A DNA stretch of 64,000 nt, taken from contig NZ_CP018076.1 of the NCBI RefSeq assembly GCF_001886735.1, positions 1,674,001 through 1,738,000 of the forward strand, in the 5' to 3' direction. Position 1 is the stretch's first letter. Each line of letters starts with the position of its first letter. Below, in pieces: positions 24,743-33,353 of the stretch. The notes beneath the pieces were generated by a model. The model was not told where the DNA came from. It worked only from the letters and a program-made list of their open reading frames with translations, and did no database searches. The position numbers were made by a program, and so were the translations under genes. This stretch comes from Sulfitobacter alexandrii (GTDB taxonomy: Bacteria > Pseudomonadota > Alphaproteobacteria > Rhodobacterales > Rhodobacteraceae).

Positions 24743-25011
24743 CCCTGCCTGTCGAATATCCCCCGTGTCCTGGCCTGCCTGTGCCGAAACCCACGGTGGA
24801 TGGCCCCTGGTCCGCGTCTGCTCGCGCGGGCCGGGGCTCCGGAATTTGCGTAGCGGCCCCGTCTTGTGGGCTTCATGACCGAAGGGGCGCGGTGCTGCGC
24901 AATGCCCCGGCCGGGGAAAGAGAAACGCCTCGGTCAACCTCCCTCAACTGGCGGCGCACAGGTTCTCTTGGACCTGCTGCGCCGTCTCTTTTGGGCGGTG
25001 CCGGGCCATGA
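24739..25011 (+). CDS. Weak small ORF in the 24743-25202 spacer
   Basis: 90 codons with a GTG start overlapping the stop of the preceding gene. The product is Pro/Gly/Arg rich and has no family resemblance. A second overlapping frame (about 24866-25195) is equally open. The 460-bp stretch to the replication gene contains no convincing promoter, RNA gene or repeat. I list this ORF because of its start coupling, but it may be non-coding. Confidence 0.28.
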   Translation: MTLPVEYPPCPGLPVPKPTVDGPWSASARAGRGSGICVAAPSCGLHDRRGAVLRNAPAGERETPRSTSLNWRRTGSLGPAAPSLLGGAGP

Positions 25012-25202
25012 GTTCATCCGAGGAGACCCACTCGGGCCCAACAGCATCCGGGGCCGATCCGCCGATCCGAACCTGATCCCCGCGCAGGCCCCGGCAGAGG
25101 GCCGCGCACCCGCGAGGGCCGTAAAGGCCGGTAGCCGAGGCAGGCTGCTCGAAAGACGACAGGGCACGGCGGACGCCGTGCCAACAGGCATGTGAGGACG
25201 AC

Positions 25203-25883
25203 ATGAGCCACAAGGCGACGAACTGGGCGATCGAGCAACGGGGGCTGAGACCGGCGACGAAGCTGGTGCTATGGCACCTTTGCGACCGCCACCATCCCGA
25301 CAACGGCTGCTTTCCCTCGCAAGAGACCCTGGCGCACGACTGCGAGATGTCGCGCAGCTCGGTCAACGAGCATCTGAAGCTGCTGGAAGACGCGGGGCTG
25401 ATCCGTCGCATCCAGCGCAGCGACCGCAAGAACAGGCGCCGGATCTCGACCCTCTATCTCTTCGCCTTCGACTTCCCGGACGGGGATGCGCGGCCCGATG
25501 CCGAGAAGCCGGATCCTGCGCCGTCCAACGATAGCGGAGAAGCCGGGGAAACCGATGATCCGGCCGGAAAGCCGTGTCCGGATTCTGGACACGGAGCCGT
25601 GTCCGAAAAACCCCGAAAGCCATGTCCGGAAATCGGCAAAAGCCATGTCCAGAATCTGGACACTAACCCTGTAAGGGAACCTTTAAAGAACCCGCGCGCG
25701 CGAGCCGACGGTGACGGTTTGTCGAAAATCGCGGCGTTCTGGGTCGAGCAGATCAAGGCGGCCAGGACAGCGGGCAGTTCCTCGATTGCGCCGGCCGTGG
25801 CCGACGAGATCAGGCGCAGCGGGCTGCTGAGCGAAGCGCAGCTGAAGTCAGCCGGCATCGACATCCGAAAGCGCGCAGGCTGA
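25203..25883 (+). CDS. Phage replication initiator-like winged-helix protein (lambda O-like)
   Basis: 226 residues, ATG preceded by GAGGAC. Residues about 5-85 form the winged-helix domain seen in phage replication proteins and related HTH_36 proteins: ATKLVLWHLCDRHHPDNGCF, SQETLAHDCEMSRSSVNEHL, LLEDAGLIRRIQR. A low-complexity linker follows (about 95-160), whose DNA contains four 10-bp iterons at 23-25-bp spacing. The C-terminal part is helical (IAAFWVEQIKAARTAGSS). Initiators with their origin inside the gene are known from lambda O. It is the first gene of the replication block; no helicase loader is recognised, though the next two genes could serve. Confidence 0.72.
   Translation: MSHKATNWAIEQRGLRPATKLVLWHLCDRHHPDNGCFPSQETLAHDCEMSRSSVNEHLKLLEDAGLIRRIQRSDRKNRRRISTLYLFAFDFPDGDARPDAEKPDPAPSNDSGEAGETDDPAGKPCPDSGHGAVSEKPRKPCPEIGKSHVQNLDTNPVREPLKNPRARADGDGLSKIAAFWVEQIKAARTAGSSSIAPAVADEIRRSGLLSEAQLKSAGIDIRKRAG
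25570..25650. repeat. Four iterons AGCCRTGTCC inside the replication gene, candidate phage origin
   Basis: AGCCGTGTCC at 25570 and 25595, and AGCCATGTCC at 25618 and 25641, in the same orientation, with periods of 25, 23 and 23 bp. The first and last copies are each followed by a TGGACAC inverse arm, giving GTGTCC-N7-GGACAC palindromes. A somewhat AT-richer stretch with TTTAAAG follows directly. Layout resembles the lambda origin inside gene O. Confidence 0.7.
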
Positions 25884-25903
25884 GAAAAATGGGGATGGGA
25901 CAC

Positions 25904-26521
25904 ATGGCAGGACAGCAGGCATCCACAAAGACGACGGCAACCGTGGCTCCGCAGGAAGGCAACCGCGCACGGGTCCGCAGGCTCTTCATCGAGCCACTGA
26001 CACGGGACGGGATGCGGTTCAGGCACGGCACGCCGCCCGACGAGCAGCGCCGCCGGCTCGACCAGATGGCCGATGACCTGGGCTATCTCAGCGACGCCTC
26101 GCTGACGGTGCTGGCGGGCTGCATGGTCAGCAAGGGCGAGGGCGCGAACAAGGTGTTTTGGCCCAGCCGGGTCAGCATCCTGGGCTATGCCGAAGCCCGC
26201 GAGCCGCGCCCGCTCGAGGAAGTGCCGGGCCTGCGGTCCTGGTTCGTGTCAGCCGCGGGGCGCAAGGCCGCCGGGATCCCGGGACGGCTGGTGGCCGAGT
26301 TCGGGTTCTGGAAGCGCCACAAACGGCCGCCGCTGGGGGACCGGGAATGGGACGCGGTGAACCGCAACGCGGGCGACTATGCGCGTCGCGTCGAGCTGAC
26401 ACGGGACCGCCAGGCACGCGGCGTCCAGGTCGATCCCAACGATGAGAACTGGCTGGCGCGCTATGACGCGACCGACGCGATGCTGCGCGGCTGGCTGGCG
26501 GACGTGGACGGTGACGCATGA
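25904..26521 (+). CDS. Prophage replication-block hypothetical protein
   Basis: 205 residues from the ATG at 25904 (two earlier in-frame ATGs exist at 25889 and 25895). The C-terminal part is basic with many Arg residues and a Trp-rich pattern (GEGANKVFWPSRVSILGYAE, VPGLRSWFVSAAG, EFGFWKRHKRPPLGDREWDA). The centre follows PPDEQRRRLDQMADDLGYLS. It might be a DnaT/replication-loader-like or DNA-binding factor because it follows the initiator gene; no family is recognised. It overlaps the next gene by four bases. Confidence 0.7.
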   Translation: MAGQQASTKTTATVAPQEGNRARVRRLFIEPLTRDGMRFRHGTPPDEQRRRLDQMADDLGYLSDASLTVLAGCMVSKGEGANKVFWPSRVSILGYAEAREPRPLEEVPGLRSWFVSAAGRKAAGIPGRLVAEFGFWKRHKRPPLGDREWDAVNRNAGDYARRVELTRDRQARGVQVDPNDENWLARYDATDAMLRGWLADVDGDA

Positions 26522-27177
26522 CGGAACTGCGCAAGCTCCAGACGGCGCCACAGGGCAGGGTGCGCCGCCCGATCAGCATCCAGCGCCTGCTGGAATGGGC
26601 TTTCGCCGATGAGTGCGCGTCGATCGACTTCGAGGACGCGGGCACGCTGGCGCAGGGCTATCGGAACGTGGGCACCGAGTGGGTGCTGATGCAGCGCTGT
26701 CTGATAGGCTGCAGCATTGATGGGGGCGGCCGGTCCGAGCCGGATCCGGATGCCGACCTGGTGGCCTCGGCCGTCGCTTGCCTGCCCGAAGGCTGCGGTG
26801 GAAGGCGCATGGCGGTGCAGCTGGCGGAGCTGGCCCGGGCACGCCGGGTTCCAGACGCCTACGTTGGCGTGGTGCCCCGCTGCGAGCCGGTGGGTTGGCA
26901 TATCAATCCACATGGGCGCAGGGCGGTAACAGAGCATCTGGGCTACCTCGATGACCGCAGCGGGCGCAAGCCGCGCCGGCACGATGTGAGGGTCTGTCCT
27001 GTCGTCTACCGGCCCGCGGCCCACCAGATCGCAGCGGCGCGCCGCAATTATTTGCAGTGGTGGTCGGCGCTGCTTGAACTGCGGATTACCTTTCAAATAC
27101 AGAACGATATGTCGCGCTGGTCGGTCAGTGACGACATGCCGCCGCGCACGCCCTGGAAAAAAGATCTTGCCGAATAA
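26518..27177 (+). CDS. Prophage hypothetical protein before the late genes
   Basis: 219 residues. The N-terminal part SIQRLLEWAFADECASIDFE and a middle stretch (VPDAYVGVVPRCEPVGWHIN) are conserved-looking, with later basic segments (RKPRRHDVRVCPVVYRPAAH). No domain is recognised. It lies between the replication genes and a terminator-like hairpin at 27215, at the position where phage antiterminators or late regulators are usually found; that role is only positional inference. The last 30 codons have less skewed codon use. Confidence 0.65.
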   Translation: MTELRKLQTAPQGRVRRPISIQRLLEWAFADECASIDFEDAGTLAQGYRNVGTEWVLMQRCLIGCSIDGGGRSEPDPDADLVASAVACLPEGCGGRRMAVQLAELARARRVPDAYVGVVPRCEPVGWHINPHGRRAVTEHLGYLDDRSGRKPRRHDVRVCPVVYRPAAHQIAAARRNYLQWWSALLELRITFQIQNDMSRWSVSDDMPPRTPWKKDLAE

Positions 27178-27214
27178 TCGTTGCCCCCCTAGACAAGATG
27201 CCAGCACCATATTC

Positions 27215-27245
27215 GCGCCCGGACCGGTAATCCCGCTCCGGGCGC
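27215..27245 (+). terminator. Hairpin between early and late prophage genes
   Basis: GCGCCCGGA (27215-27223) pairs with TCCGGGCGC (27237-27245), a 9-bp stem with a 13-nt loop, followed by TTTGCGTTT. It closes the rightward early transcript in front of the HNH/terminase genes. Confidence 0.65.
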
Positions 27246-27276
27246 TTTGCGTTTGGGACAGCATCAAGGGACATCG

Positions 27277-27636
27277 ATGGGCAAGCTGAAGGGCAAGGGG
27301 CTGAAGCCGAGGCTTCGGTCGCTGCCGCCGCGCGTCGTGCCTCGGGATATCGATGTGCCTGGCGAGGGTGCGGCGCGCCGATCGAAGGACTGGCTCAACA
27401 CCGCACGCTGGCAGCGGCTGCGCGAGCGGGTGCTGCTGCGCGACGGCTACATCTGCCAGCAGACAGGCATAGCACTGATCGGCAGCTATCCCGCGCCGAA
27501 CAGCGCGGTGGTGGATCACAAGGTGCCGCATCGCGGTGACCCGGACCTGTTCTGGGATGAGGACAACCTGCAGTCGGTGGCCAAGAGCTGGCACGACGGC
27601 ATGAAGCAATCGATGGAGAAGCGCGGGCTGGCATGA
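27277..27636 (+). CDS. Phage HNH endonuclease (terminase-associated)
   Basis: 119 residues from ATG 27277. The HNH fold is evident: WLNTARWQRLRERVLLRDG and CQQTG near residues 45-70 (a single cysteine instead of the usual CxxC pair), AVVDHKVPHRGDPDLFWDED with the D-H metal/catalytic centre, DNLQSVAKSWHDGMKQ with the Asn and His. In HK97-type phages such an HNH protein sits just before the terminase and is needed for DNA packaging cleavage. It is the first gene of the late block. Confidence 0.9.
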   Translation: MGKLKGKGLKPRLRSLPPRVVPRDIDVPGEGAARRSKDWLNTARWQRLRERVLLRDGYICQQTGIALIGSYPAPNSAVVDHKVPHRGDPDLFWDEDNLQSVAKSWHDGMKQSMEKRGLA

Positions 27637-27640
27637 GGGG

Positions 27641-27684
27641 GGGCGGGTCAAAACCCTGCCACCCTCCAGCCGCCAGACCCGCCC
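27641..27684. repeat. Inverted repeat after the HNH gene
   Basis: GGGCGGGTC (27641-27649) pairs with GACCCGCCC (27676-27684) across a 26-nt loop, followed downstream by a run of seven T (27701-27707). It may attenuate transcription into the terminase genes. Confidence 0.4.
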
Positions 27685-27710
27685 TCCCACTAGTCGGAGA
27701 TTTTTTTCTG

Positions 27711-28175
27711 GTGGAACGGGGTTTTGACCTGCTGGGCGATCCGATCCCGGAGGGGCGCGGCCAGCCCGGCGCGACCGGGCACATCGCGACCGCGAAAAAT
27801 GTCAACAAAGTCAGGTGGTTGCTGCTGGCTGGCTGGAAGAAACCGAAGATCGCGCAGGAGCTGGGCATCTCGATCCCGACGCTGAACAAGCATTATTTTA
27901 AGAACCGCTCGATCAAGGACGCGGTGCTGCTCGCGGCCGCCGAGGCGCGCGGCCGCACGCTCCTGCAGCTCGACCAGGCGGCGCAGGCCGGATCGGTCCC
28001 GGCGATGAAGGAACTGGCGAAGCAGGCCCGGCAGGTCGAGCTCGACTGCCTGGCGAAGGACCTCCGCACGCCGAAGGCGGATCCGAAGCCGCTGGGCAAG
28101 AAGGAACAGCGCAAGCAGGATGCGCGCCCCGACGGCACCTGGGACTTCCTGCCGCAATCGAAGGAAGTGCACTGA
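27711..28175 (+). CDS. Terminase small subunit-like protein
   Basis: 154 residues from GTG 27711, preferred over an upstream in-frame ATG at 27633 because the intervening DNA holds an inverted repeat and reads as non-conserved Pro/Gly-rich sequence; CGGAGA lies about 10 nt before the GTG. An HTH (VRWLLLAGWKKPKIAQELGI, SIPTLNKHYF) near residues 30-60 is the DNA-recognition part of small terminases, and the basic C-terminus (KPLGKKEQRKQDARPD) is typical. Its stop overlaps the large-subunit start by one base (TGATG). It recognises phage DNA and delivers it to the packaging motor. Confidence 0.75.
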   Translation: MERGFDLLGDPIPEGRGQPGATGHIATAKNVNKVRWLLLAGWKKPKIAQELGISIPTLNKHYFKNRSIKDAVLLAAAEARGRTLLQLDQAAQAGSVPAMKELAKQARQVELDCLAKDLRTPKADPKPLGKKEQRKQDARPDGTWDFLPQSKEVH

Positions 28176-29881
28176 TGCCGTTCGATGCGCCCTTCGACGG
28201 GGATCTGTCCTGTCCCGATTGGGTCGAGAAGCTGAAGGCCGGCAAGACGCCGATGCCCGAGGTGCCCGTCGACGAGGCCCGGGCCAGGGTGGCGGTGCGG
28301 GTCTTCGACCAGCTGAGGCTGCCGGACGTGGCGGGCCAGCCGCGGCTGGGCGACGTCGGCGGCGACTGGTTCCGCGACATCATCCGGGCGCTCTTCGGCT
28401 GCGTCGATCCGAAGACCAAGGTGCGCCACATCAGCGAGCTGTTCCTGCTGGTGCCGAAGAAGAACTCCAAAACCACCAACTCGGCGGCGCTTGGGCTGAT
28501 CGCGCTGATGATCAACGAGATCCCGAACGCCAAGATGGTGATCATCGGGCCGACGCAGGGGGTGGCGGAGACCTGCTTCGGGCAGGTGCAGGGCATGATC
28601 GGGGCGGATCCGGACCTCGCCCGGCTGTTCCACGTCCAGGATCACCTGAAGAAGGTGACCTACATCCCGACCGGCGCGGTGCTGCAGGTGCGGTCCTTCG
28701 ACATGAACGTGGTAACGGGCGGTATCCCGATCTTCGCGATCATCGACGAACTGCACCTGATGTCCTCGCGCAGCTACGCCAAGAAGGTGATCGGGCAGAT
28801 CCGGGGCGGGATGAACAAGCCGAACTGCCTGCTGGTGTTCATCACCACGCAATCGGTCGACGACCCGGCGGGGATCTTCCGCACCGAGCTGCTGAACGCC
28901 CGCGCGGTGCGCGACGGCAAGACGCCGGCAGAGGGGCTGCTCGCGGTGCTCTACGAGTTCCCGGAGGAGATGCAGGCCGACAAGGCCAAGCCGTTCCTCA
29001 ACACGCGGCTGTGGTACATGGTGATGCCGAACCTCGGGAAGTCGGTGTTCATCGATCTGCTCGAGCGCGAGTACCGCAAGGCCAAGGCGAAGAGCGTCGA
29101 GGATCTGCAGCTCTGGTTGTCGCAGCACCTCAACATCCAGATCGGCGTCGGGATGCACAACGACCGCTGGATCGGGGTCGATTACTGGGAAGACTGCGGC
29201 GACGACGATCTGAGCCTCGAGGAGATCAAGGCGGTCTGCGATGTCTGCGTGGTGGGCATCGACGGCGGCGGCCTCGACGACCTGCTGGGCCTCGCGGTGA
29301 TCGGCCGGCACGCGGAGACCCGCGACTGGCTGCACTGGGCCAAGGCATGGGTGCAGGATGACGTGCTGAAGGACCGGCCGGAGATCGCCGAGCGGCTGCA
29401 GGACTTCGACGCCTGCGGGGACTTGCAGATCTGCAAGGACCTCGGCGCCGACCTCGAGGAGCTGGCCGACATCTGCGCCGATCTGAACGACGCGGGGCTG
29501 CTGCCCGAGGATGCGGCGATCGGGCTCGACCCGGAAGGGGTGGCCGACATCGTCGATGCGCTGGTGATGCACGGCATCTCGGATGACCAGATCACCGCGA
29601 TCAGCCAGGGGTACCGGCTGAACGCCGCGATCAACGGTCTGCCGCGCAAGATGAAGAAGGGCACCTTCCGCCATGGCAACCAACCGATGATGGCCTGGTG
29701 CGCCAGCAATGCCAAAACCGAGGTGAAGGGAAACGCCCGCATGGTCACGAAACAGCGCTCCGGCGTCGCGAAGATCGATCCGCTGATGGCGACCTTCGAC
29801 GCCGTCATGCTGATGAGCCGCAACCCGGAGGCCTCGGGCGGGCCGTCGGTCTACGAGGCACGCGGGGCGGTGGTGCTCTGA
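28175..29881 (+). CDS. terL: Terminase large subunit
   Basis: 568 residues, the usual HK97-type size. The ATPase domain has the Walker A-like box LLVPKKNSKTTNSAALGLIA near residue 90, Walker B IFAIIDELHLMSSRS near 185, and the coupling ITTQS motif near 225. The nuclease domain starts with CVVGIDGGGLDDLLGLAVIG near 365 (first metal Asp) and continues to the C-terminal acidic residues (KIDPLMATFDAVMLMSRNPE). It packages and cuts DNA into proheads. It overlaps the small subunit and ends one base before the portal gene start. Confidence 0.95.
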   Translation: MPFDAPFDGDLSCPDWVEKLKAGKTPMPEVPVDEARARVAVRVFDQLRLPDVAGQPRLGDVGGDWFRDIIRALFGCVDPKTKVRHISELFLLVPKKNSKTTNSAALGLIALMINEIPNAKMVIIGPTQGVAETCFGQVQGMIGADPDLARLFHVQDHLKKVTYIPTGAVLQVRSFDMNVVTGGIPIFAIIDELHLMSSRSYAKKVIGQIRGGMNKPNCLLVFITTQSVDDPAGIFRTELLNARAVRDGKTPAEGLLAVLYEFPEEMQADKAKPFLNTRLWYMVMPNLGKSVFIDLLEREYRKAKAKSVEDLQLWLSQHLNIQIGVGMHNDRWIGVDYWEDCGDDDLSLEEIKAVCDVCVVGIDGGGLDDLLGLAVIGRHAETRDWLHWAKAWVQDDVLKDRPEIAERLQDFDACGDLQICKDLGADLEELADICADLNDAGLLPEDAAIGLDPEGVADIVDALVMHGISDDQITAISQGYRLNAAINGLPRKMKKGTFRHGNQPMMAWCASNAKTEVKGNARMVTKQRSGVAKIDPLMATFDAVMLMSRNPEASGGPSVYEARGAVVL

Positions 29882-31137
29882 TGGGACTTCTGAACTGGCT
29901 GGCCGGGCCGCGCAACGCCGTGCAGGAACAGGGTGGCGGCAGGACCATCTCCGCGTCGGCGGACCTCGAGGAGGCCGTGCGGCACGCGAGCCTCGGCAAC
30001 AGCGCGGGCATCGCCGTCACCACGACCTCGGCGATGCGGGTGGCGGCGGTTTATGGCTGTGTCCGCCTGATCTCCGGTGCGGTCGCGAACCTGCCGATCC
30101 ACGTCAAGCAGCGGATCGACGAGGACACGCGCATCGAGCGGCCCGACCATCCGCTCTCCGCGGTGCTGCGCCGCCGGCCGAACGGGTGGCAGACGCCCTC
30201 GCAGTTCAAGCGGATGATGCAGGCGCACCTGCTGCTGCGCGGCAACGGATATGCCCAGATCGTCTGGTCGCGGGGCAGGGTGATCGCGCTGAACCCGCTC
30301 AACCCGGACCGCATGAAGGTGACACAGGCGGACGATCTGAGCCTGCGCTACGAGTACCAGCGCCGCGATGGGGTGCGGCAGGTCCTGCCGGCGGACACCG
30401 TGATGCACCTGGTCGGGCTGACGCTGGACGGGGTCACGGGGGTCTCGGTGCTGACCTACGCCCGCGAGGCGATCGGGCTCAGCATTGCCCAGGACCGGCA
30501 CGGCGCCACCACTTTCCGCAACGGCGCGCGGCCGAGTTCGGTGCTGACCCATCCCGAGCAGCTGAGCAAGGAAGCCCAGGAGAACCTGCGCGCCAGCCTC
30601 GACGCCTACCGCAGCGGCGGGGAGAGCGAGGGCAAGGCGCTGATCCTGGAAGAGGGGATGACGGTCGCCGACATGTCGATGACCTCGACCGATGCCCAGT
30701 GGATCGAGAGCCGGAAGTTCTCGCGTGGGGACATCGCCATGTTCTTCGGGGTTCCGCCGCACATGATCGGCGACACCGACAAGACCTCGAGCTGGGGCAC
30801 CGGCGTCGAGCACCAGTCGATCGGCTTCGTGACCTACACGCTCGAGGATCACCTGACGACCTGGGAGGAAACCGCGAACCGGGATCTTCTGAAGGACGAG
30901 GAGCCGAGCCTCTACTCCCGGTTCAACCGCAAGGCCCTGGTGCGGGGCGACATCAAGACCCGCACCGACCACTACACGAAGATGCTGCAGTGGGGCGTCT
31001 ACAGCCCCAACGAGGTCCGGCGGCTGGAGGACAGCAACCCGCGCGAGGGCGGGGATGTCTTCTACGACCCGCCGAACACCGCAGGTGCGCGCAAATCCGA
31101 CGAAGGAGATGACGATGACAATCCGAACACTGCCTGA
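29881..31137 (+). CDS. HK97-family phage portal protein
   Basis: 418 residues. The family core is plain: MRVAAVYGCVRLISGAVANL near residue 55, DHPLSAVLRRRPNGWQTPSQ near 90, a LLLRGNGYAQIVWSRG strand, and the FGVPPHMIGDTDKTSSWGTG stretch near 300 that is almost diagnostic. Portal dodecamers form the DNA entry channel of the head and dock the terminase. The start ATG at 29881 follows the terL stop directly. The C-terminal acidic tail overlaps the protease gene by 23 bases. Confidence 0.95.
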   Translation: MGLLNWLAGPRNAVQEQGGGRTISASADLEEAVRHASLGNSAGIAVTTTSAMRVAAVYGCVRLISGAVANLPIHVKQRIDEDTRIERPDHPLSAVLRRRPNGWQTPSQFKRMMQAHLLLRGNGYAQIVWSRGRVIALNPLNPDRMKVTQADDLSLRYEYQRRDGVRQVLPADTVMHLVGLTLDGVTGVSVLTYAREAIGLSIAQDRHGATTFRNGARPSSVLTHPEQLSKEAQENLRASLDAYRSGGESEGKALILEEGMTVADMSMTSTDAQWIESRKFSRGDIAMFFGVPPHMIGDTDKTSSWGTGVEHQSIGFVTYTLEDHLTTWEETANRDLLKDEEPSLYSRFNRKALVRGDIKTRTDHYTKMLQWGVYSPNEVRRLEDSNPREGGDVFYDPPNTAGARKSDEGDDDDNPNTA

Positions 31138-31966
31138 GGCCAGGACATTCCCGCGGCCGCAGAACTTCCAGTGGGACGCGCCGACCGACGTGCTGGCCAG
31201 GTGGGCGGCGACGCCCGCGGCTGCCGCTGACAGCGATGCCACCACCATCACCATGTTCGAGGTGATCGGAGAGGACTTCTGGACGGGGGGCGGGGTGACG
31301 GCCAAGCGGGTCTCTGCCGCGCTGCGCGCGATCGGGGACCGGGACGTGACGGTCAAGATCAACTCGCCCGGCGGTGACATGTTCGAGGGGATCGCCATCT
31401 ACAACCTGCTGCGCAAGCACCCGGCGAAGGTCTCGATCGAGGTGATGGGCTGGGCGGCCTCGGCCGCCTCGATCATCGCCATGGCGGGCGACGATATCCG
31501 GATGGGTCTCGGCACCTTCATGATGGTCCACAACGCCTGGGGCGGGGTGATCGGCAACCGCCACGACATGCGCGAGGCCGCCGAGATGTTCGACGGCTTC
31601 GACAGCGCGATCGCCGACATCTACGAGGCCCGCACCGGGCAGGACCGCAGCACCGTTACGGCGCTTATGGACGCGGAGACCTTCATGGGCCCGCAGGACG
31701 CGGTTGCGAAGGGCTTTGCGGACAGCGTCGACGAGGGTCTGTCGCTGCCGGACGACGACGACACGCAGAACGCCGGGCAGCGACCGCTGAACGCCGTTCG
31801 GCAACTCGATGCCATCCTGGCACAACAGGGCATGTCCCGTGGTGAACGCCGTAGCTTCATCCAGGACGTCAAAAGCGGCACGCGCAACGCTGCCGATCCC
31901 GCCATGCAGGACGCTGGCGCCTTCGCAGCCGCCGCCCAGGCGCTGCTTCAAACCATCAAATCGTAA
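31115..31966 (+). CDS. ClpP-type head maturation protease
   Basis: 283 residues from ATG 31115, six bases after AAGGAG (an ATG at 31109 is too close to it). S49/ClpP-like fold: KINSPGGDMFEGIAIYNLL, the nucleophile Ser in GWAASAASIIAMAGDDI near residue 118, and the catalytic His in FMMVHNAWGGVIG near 138; the third residue is probably the Asp in ADIYEARTGQD. These proteases trim capsid subunits during prohead maturation. The C-terminal 70 residues (after about 215) are probably a scaffolding-like region, as in related fused proteins. It is placed between portal and capsid as expected. Confidence 0.92.
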   Translation: MTIRTLPEARTFPRPQNFQWDAPTDVLARWAATPAAAADSDATTITMFEVIGEDFWTGGGVTAKRVSAALRAIGDRDVTVKINSPGGDMFEGIAIYNLLRKHPAKVSIEVMGWAASAASIIAMAGDDIRMGLGTFMMVHNAWGGVIGNRHDMREAAEMFDGFDSAIADIYEARTGQDRSTVTALMDAETFMGPQDAVAKGFADSVDEGLSLPDDDDTQNAGQRPLNAVRQLDAILAQQGMSRGERRSFIQDVKSGTRNAADPAMQDAGAFAAAAQALLQTIKS

Positions 31967-31976
31967 GGGAAACACG

Positions 31977-33269
31977 ATGACCAAGATGATCAACCCCGCG
32001 CGCCTGCGCGGCTTTGCGGTTGCGCGCGCGGATGCCAGCAACCCCACCCAGATCCTCAACGAGATGCGCACGGCGTTCGAGGCGTTCAAGGAAGAGCGCG
32101 ACAAGGAGCTGGCCGACCTGAAGAAGGGCATGGGCGATCTCGTCCAGTCCGAGAAGGTGGACCGGATCAACAACGAGATCACGTCGCTGCAGAAGTCCCT
32201 GGACGCGGTGAACATGTCGCTCTCCGCGCTGCAGATCGGCGGCGCGGGCGGCGGCGGTGCCGATCCGGACGTCTCCGCCCACGCCACCGCCTTCAACAAG
32301 TGGTTCCGCAAGGGTGAACGCGCGATTGACGCCGATCTGCGCGACCTCGAGGTGAAGGCGTCGCTGACCACCGACAGCGATGAGGACGGCGGCTATGTCG
32401 TGCCCGAGGAGATGTCGAGCACCATTGACCGCGTGGTCGGCACCGTGTCGGTGATGCGCGACATCTCCCAAGTGATGACCATCTCGACGGACAGCTACAA
32501 GAAGCTGATCAACATGGGCGGCGCCGGCTCCGGCTGGGTGGGCGAGAAGCAAGCGCGTCCGCAGACCGATACGCCGACCCTGCGCGAGCTGGTCTTCAAC
32601 ATGCAGGAGATCTACGCGAACCCCGCGGCGACCCAGAAGATGCTGGACGATGCGCGCGTCGACATTGCCCAGTGGCTTGCCAACGAGGTCGCGATCGAGT
32701 TCGCCGAGCAGGAAGGCGCCGCGTTCATCTCCGGCGACGGGGTGAACCGCCCGCGCGGGATCCTGTCCTACGACAAGGTCGCGAACGACAACTATACCTG
32801 GGGCAAGATCGGCTACGTGCCTTCGGGCAAGGCCGGCGGGTTCGCCGATGCTTCGGCCACGACCAGCCCGGCCGATGCGCTGATCGACCTGCACTACGCG
32901 CTGAAGCAGCAGTATCGCAACGGTGCCAGCTGGCTGATGTCGGATGCGACCATGGGCAAGGTGCGCAAGTTCAAGGACGCGGACGGCAACTTCATCTGGA
33001 ACCTGCCCCAGGGCACGGCGGAGCTGCCGACGATCCTGAACAAGCCGGTGCGCACCGACGACAACATGGGTAAGGTCGAGGCGGGCAAGTTCCCGATCTC
33101 CTTCGGCAACTTCCAGCGCGGCTATCTCATCGTCGACCGCTTCGGCATCCGCGTCCTGCGCGATCCCTACACCAACAAGCCCTACGTGCACTTCTACACC
33201 ACGAAGCGGGTCGGGGGCGGCGTGCAGAACTTCGAGGCGATCAAGCACCTGAAGATCGGCACCTCCTGA
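31977..33269 (+). CDS. HK97-family major capsid protein
   Basis: 430 residues. An N-terminal coiled-coil delta region (about 25-85: FEAFKEERDKELADLKKGMG, VDRINNEITSLQKSLDAVNM) is followed by the HK97 capsid fold with VPEEMSSTIDRVVGTVSVMR near 140, the E-loop/A-domain segment GEKQARPQTDTPTLRELVFN, and the C-terminal FGNFQRGYLIVDRFGIRVLR near 380, a very common motif. The delta region is presumably removed by the ClpP-type protease encoded upstream. Two hairpins follow, which could end or stabilise the message of this highly expressed gene. Confidence 0.95.
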   Translation: MTKMINPARLRGFAVARADASNPTQILNEMRTAFEAFKEERDKELADLKKGMGDLVQSEKVDRINNEITSLQKSLDAVNMSLSALQIGGAGGGGADPDVSAHATAFNKWFRKGERAIDADLRDLEVKASLTTDSDEDGGYVVPEEMSSTIDRVVGTVSVMRDISQVMTISTDSYKKLINMGGAGSGWVGEKQARPQTDTPTLRELVFNMQEIYANPAATQKMLDDARVDIAQWLANEVAIEFAEQEGAAFISGDGVNRPRGILSYDKVANDNYTWGKIGYVPSGKAGGFADASATTSPADALIDLHYALKQQYRNGASWLMSDATMGKVRKFKDADGNFIWNLPQGTAELPTILNKPVRTDDNMGKVEAGKFPISFGNFQRGYLIVDRFGIRVLRDPYTNKPYVHFYTTKRVGGGVQNFEAIKHLKIGTS

Positions 33270-33272
33270 TCC

Positions 33273-33293
33273 TTCGGGATCGATCCCGAAAAA
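33273..33293 (+). terminator. Hairpin after the capsid gene (1)
   Basis: TTCGGGATCGATCCCGAA is an 18-bp perfect palindrome followed by AAA, starting four bases after the capsid stop. It has no T run on the plus strand, so it may be an mRNA-stabilising hairpin more than a terminator. Confidence 0.5.
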
Positions 33294-33298
33294 CACCA

Positions 33299-33321
33299 CC
33301 GGGGCGGCACAGCTGCCCCGG
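33299..33321 (+). terminator. Hairpin after the capsid gene (2)
   Basis: CCGGGGC pairs with GCCCCGG around a 9-nt loop, five bases after the first hairpin. Tandem hairpins behind a capsid gene fit differential expression of the head genes. Confidence 0.5.
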
Positions 33322-33353
33322 ATCCCCGACACACATCATCACAGGAGAGGCAC

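Noticed and set aside
24866..25195. 109-codon frame before the replication gene
   Set aside because: Arg/Gly/Pro-rich product, no ribosome site and overlap with another equally weak frame; not supported as a gene.
25570..25650. Regular repeats considered as a CRISPR array
   Set aside because: Repeats are only 10 bp and the intervals 13-15 bp, and they lie in a coding gene; they fit origin iterons.
27893..29683. 596-codon minus-strand frame opposite the terminase large subunit
   Set aside because: Antisense shadow of terL; terL shows Walker motifs and a nuclease domain.
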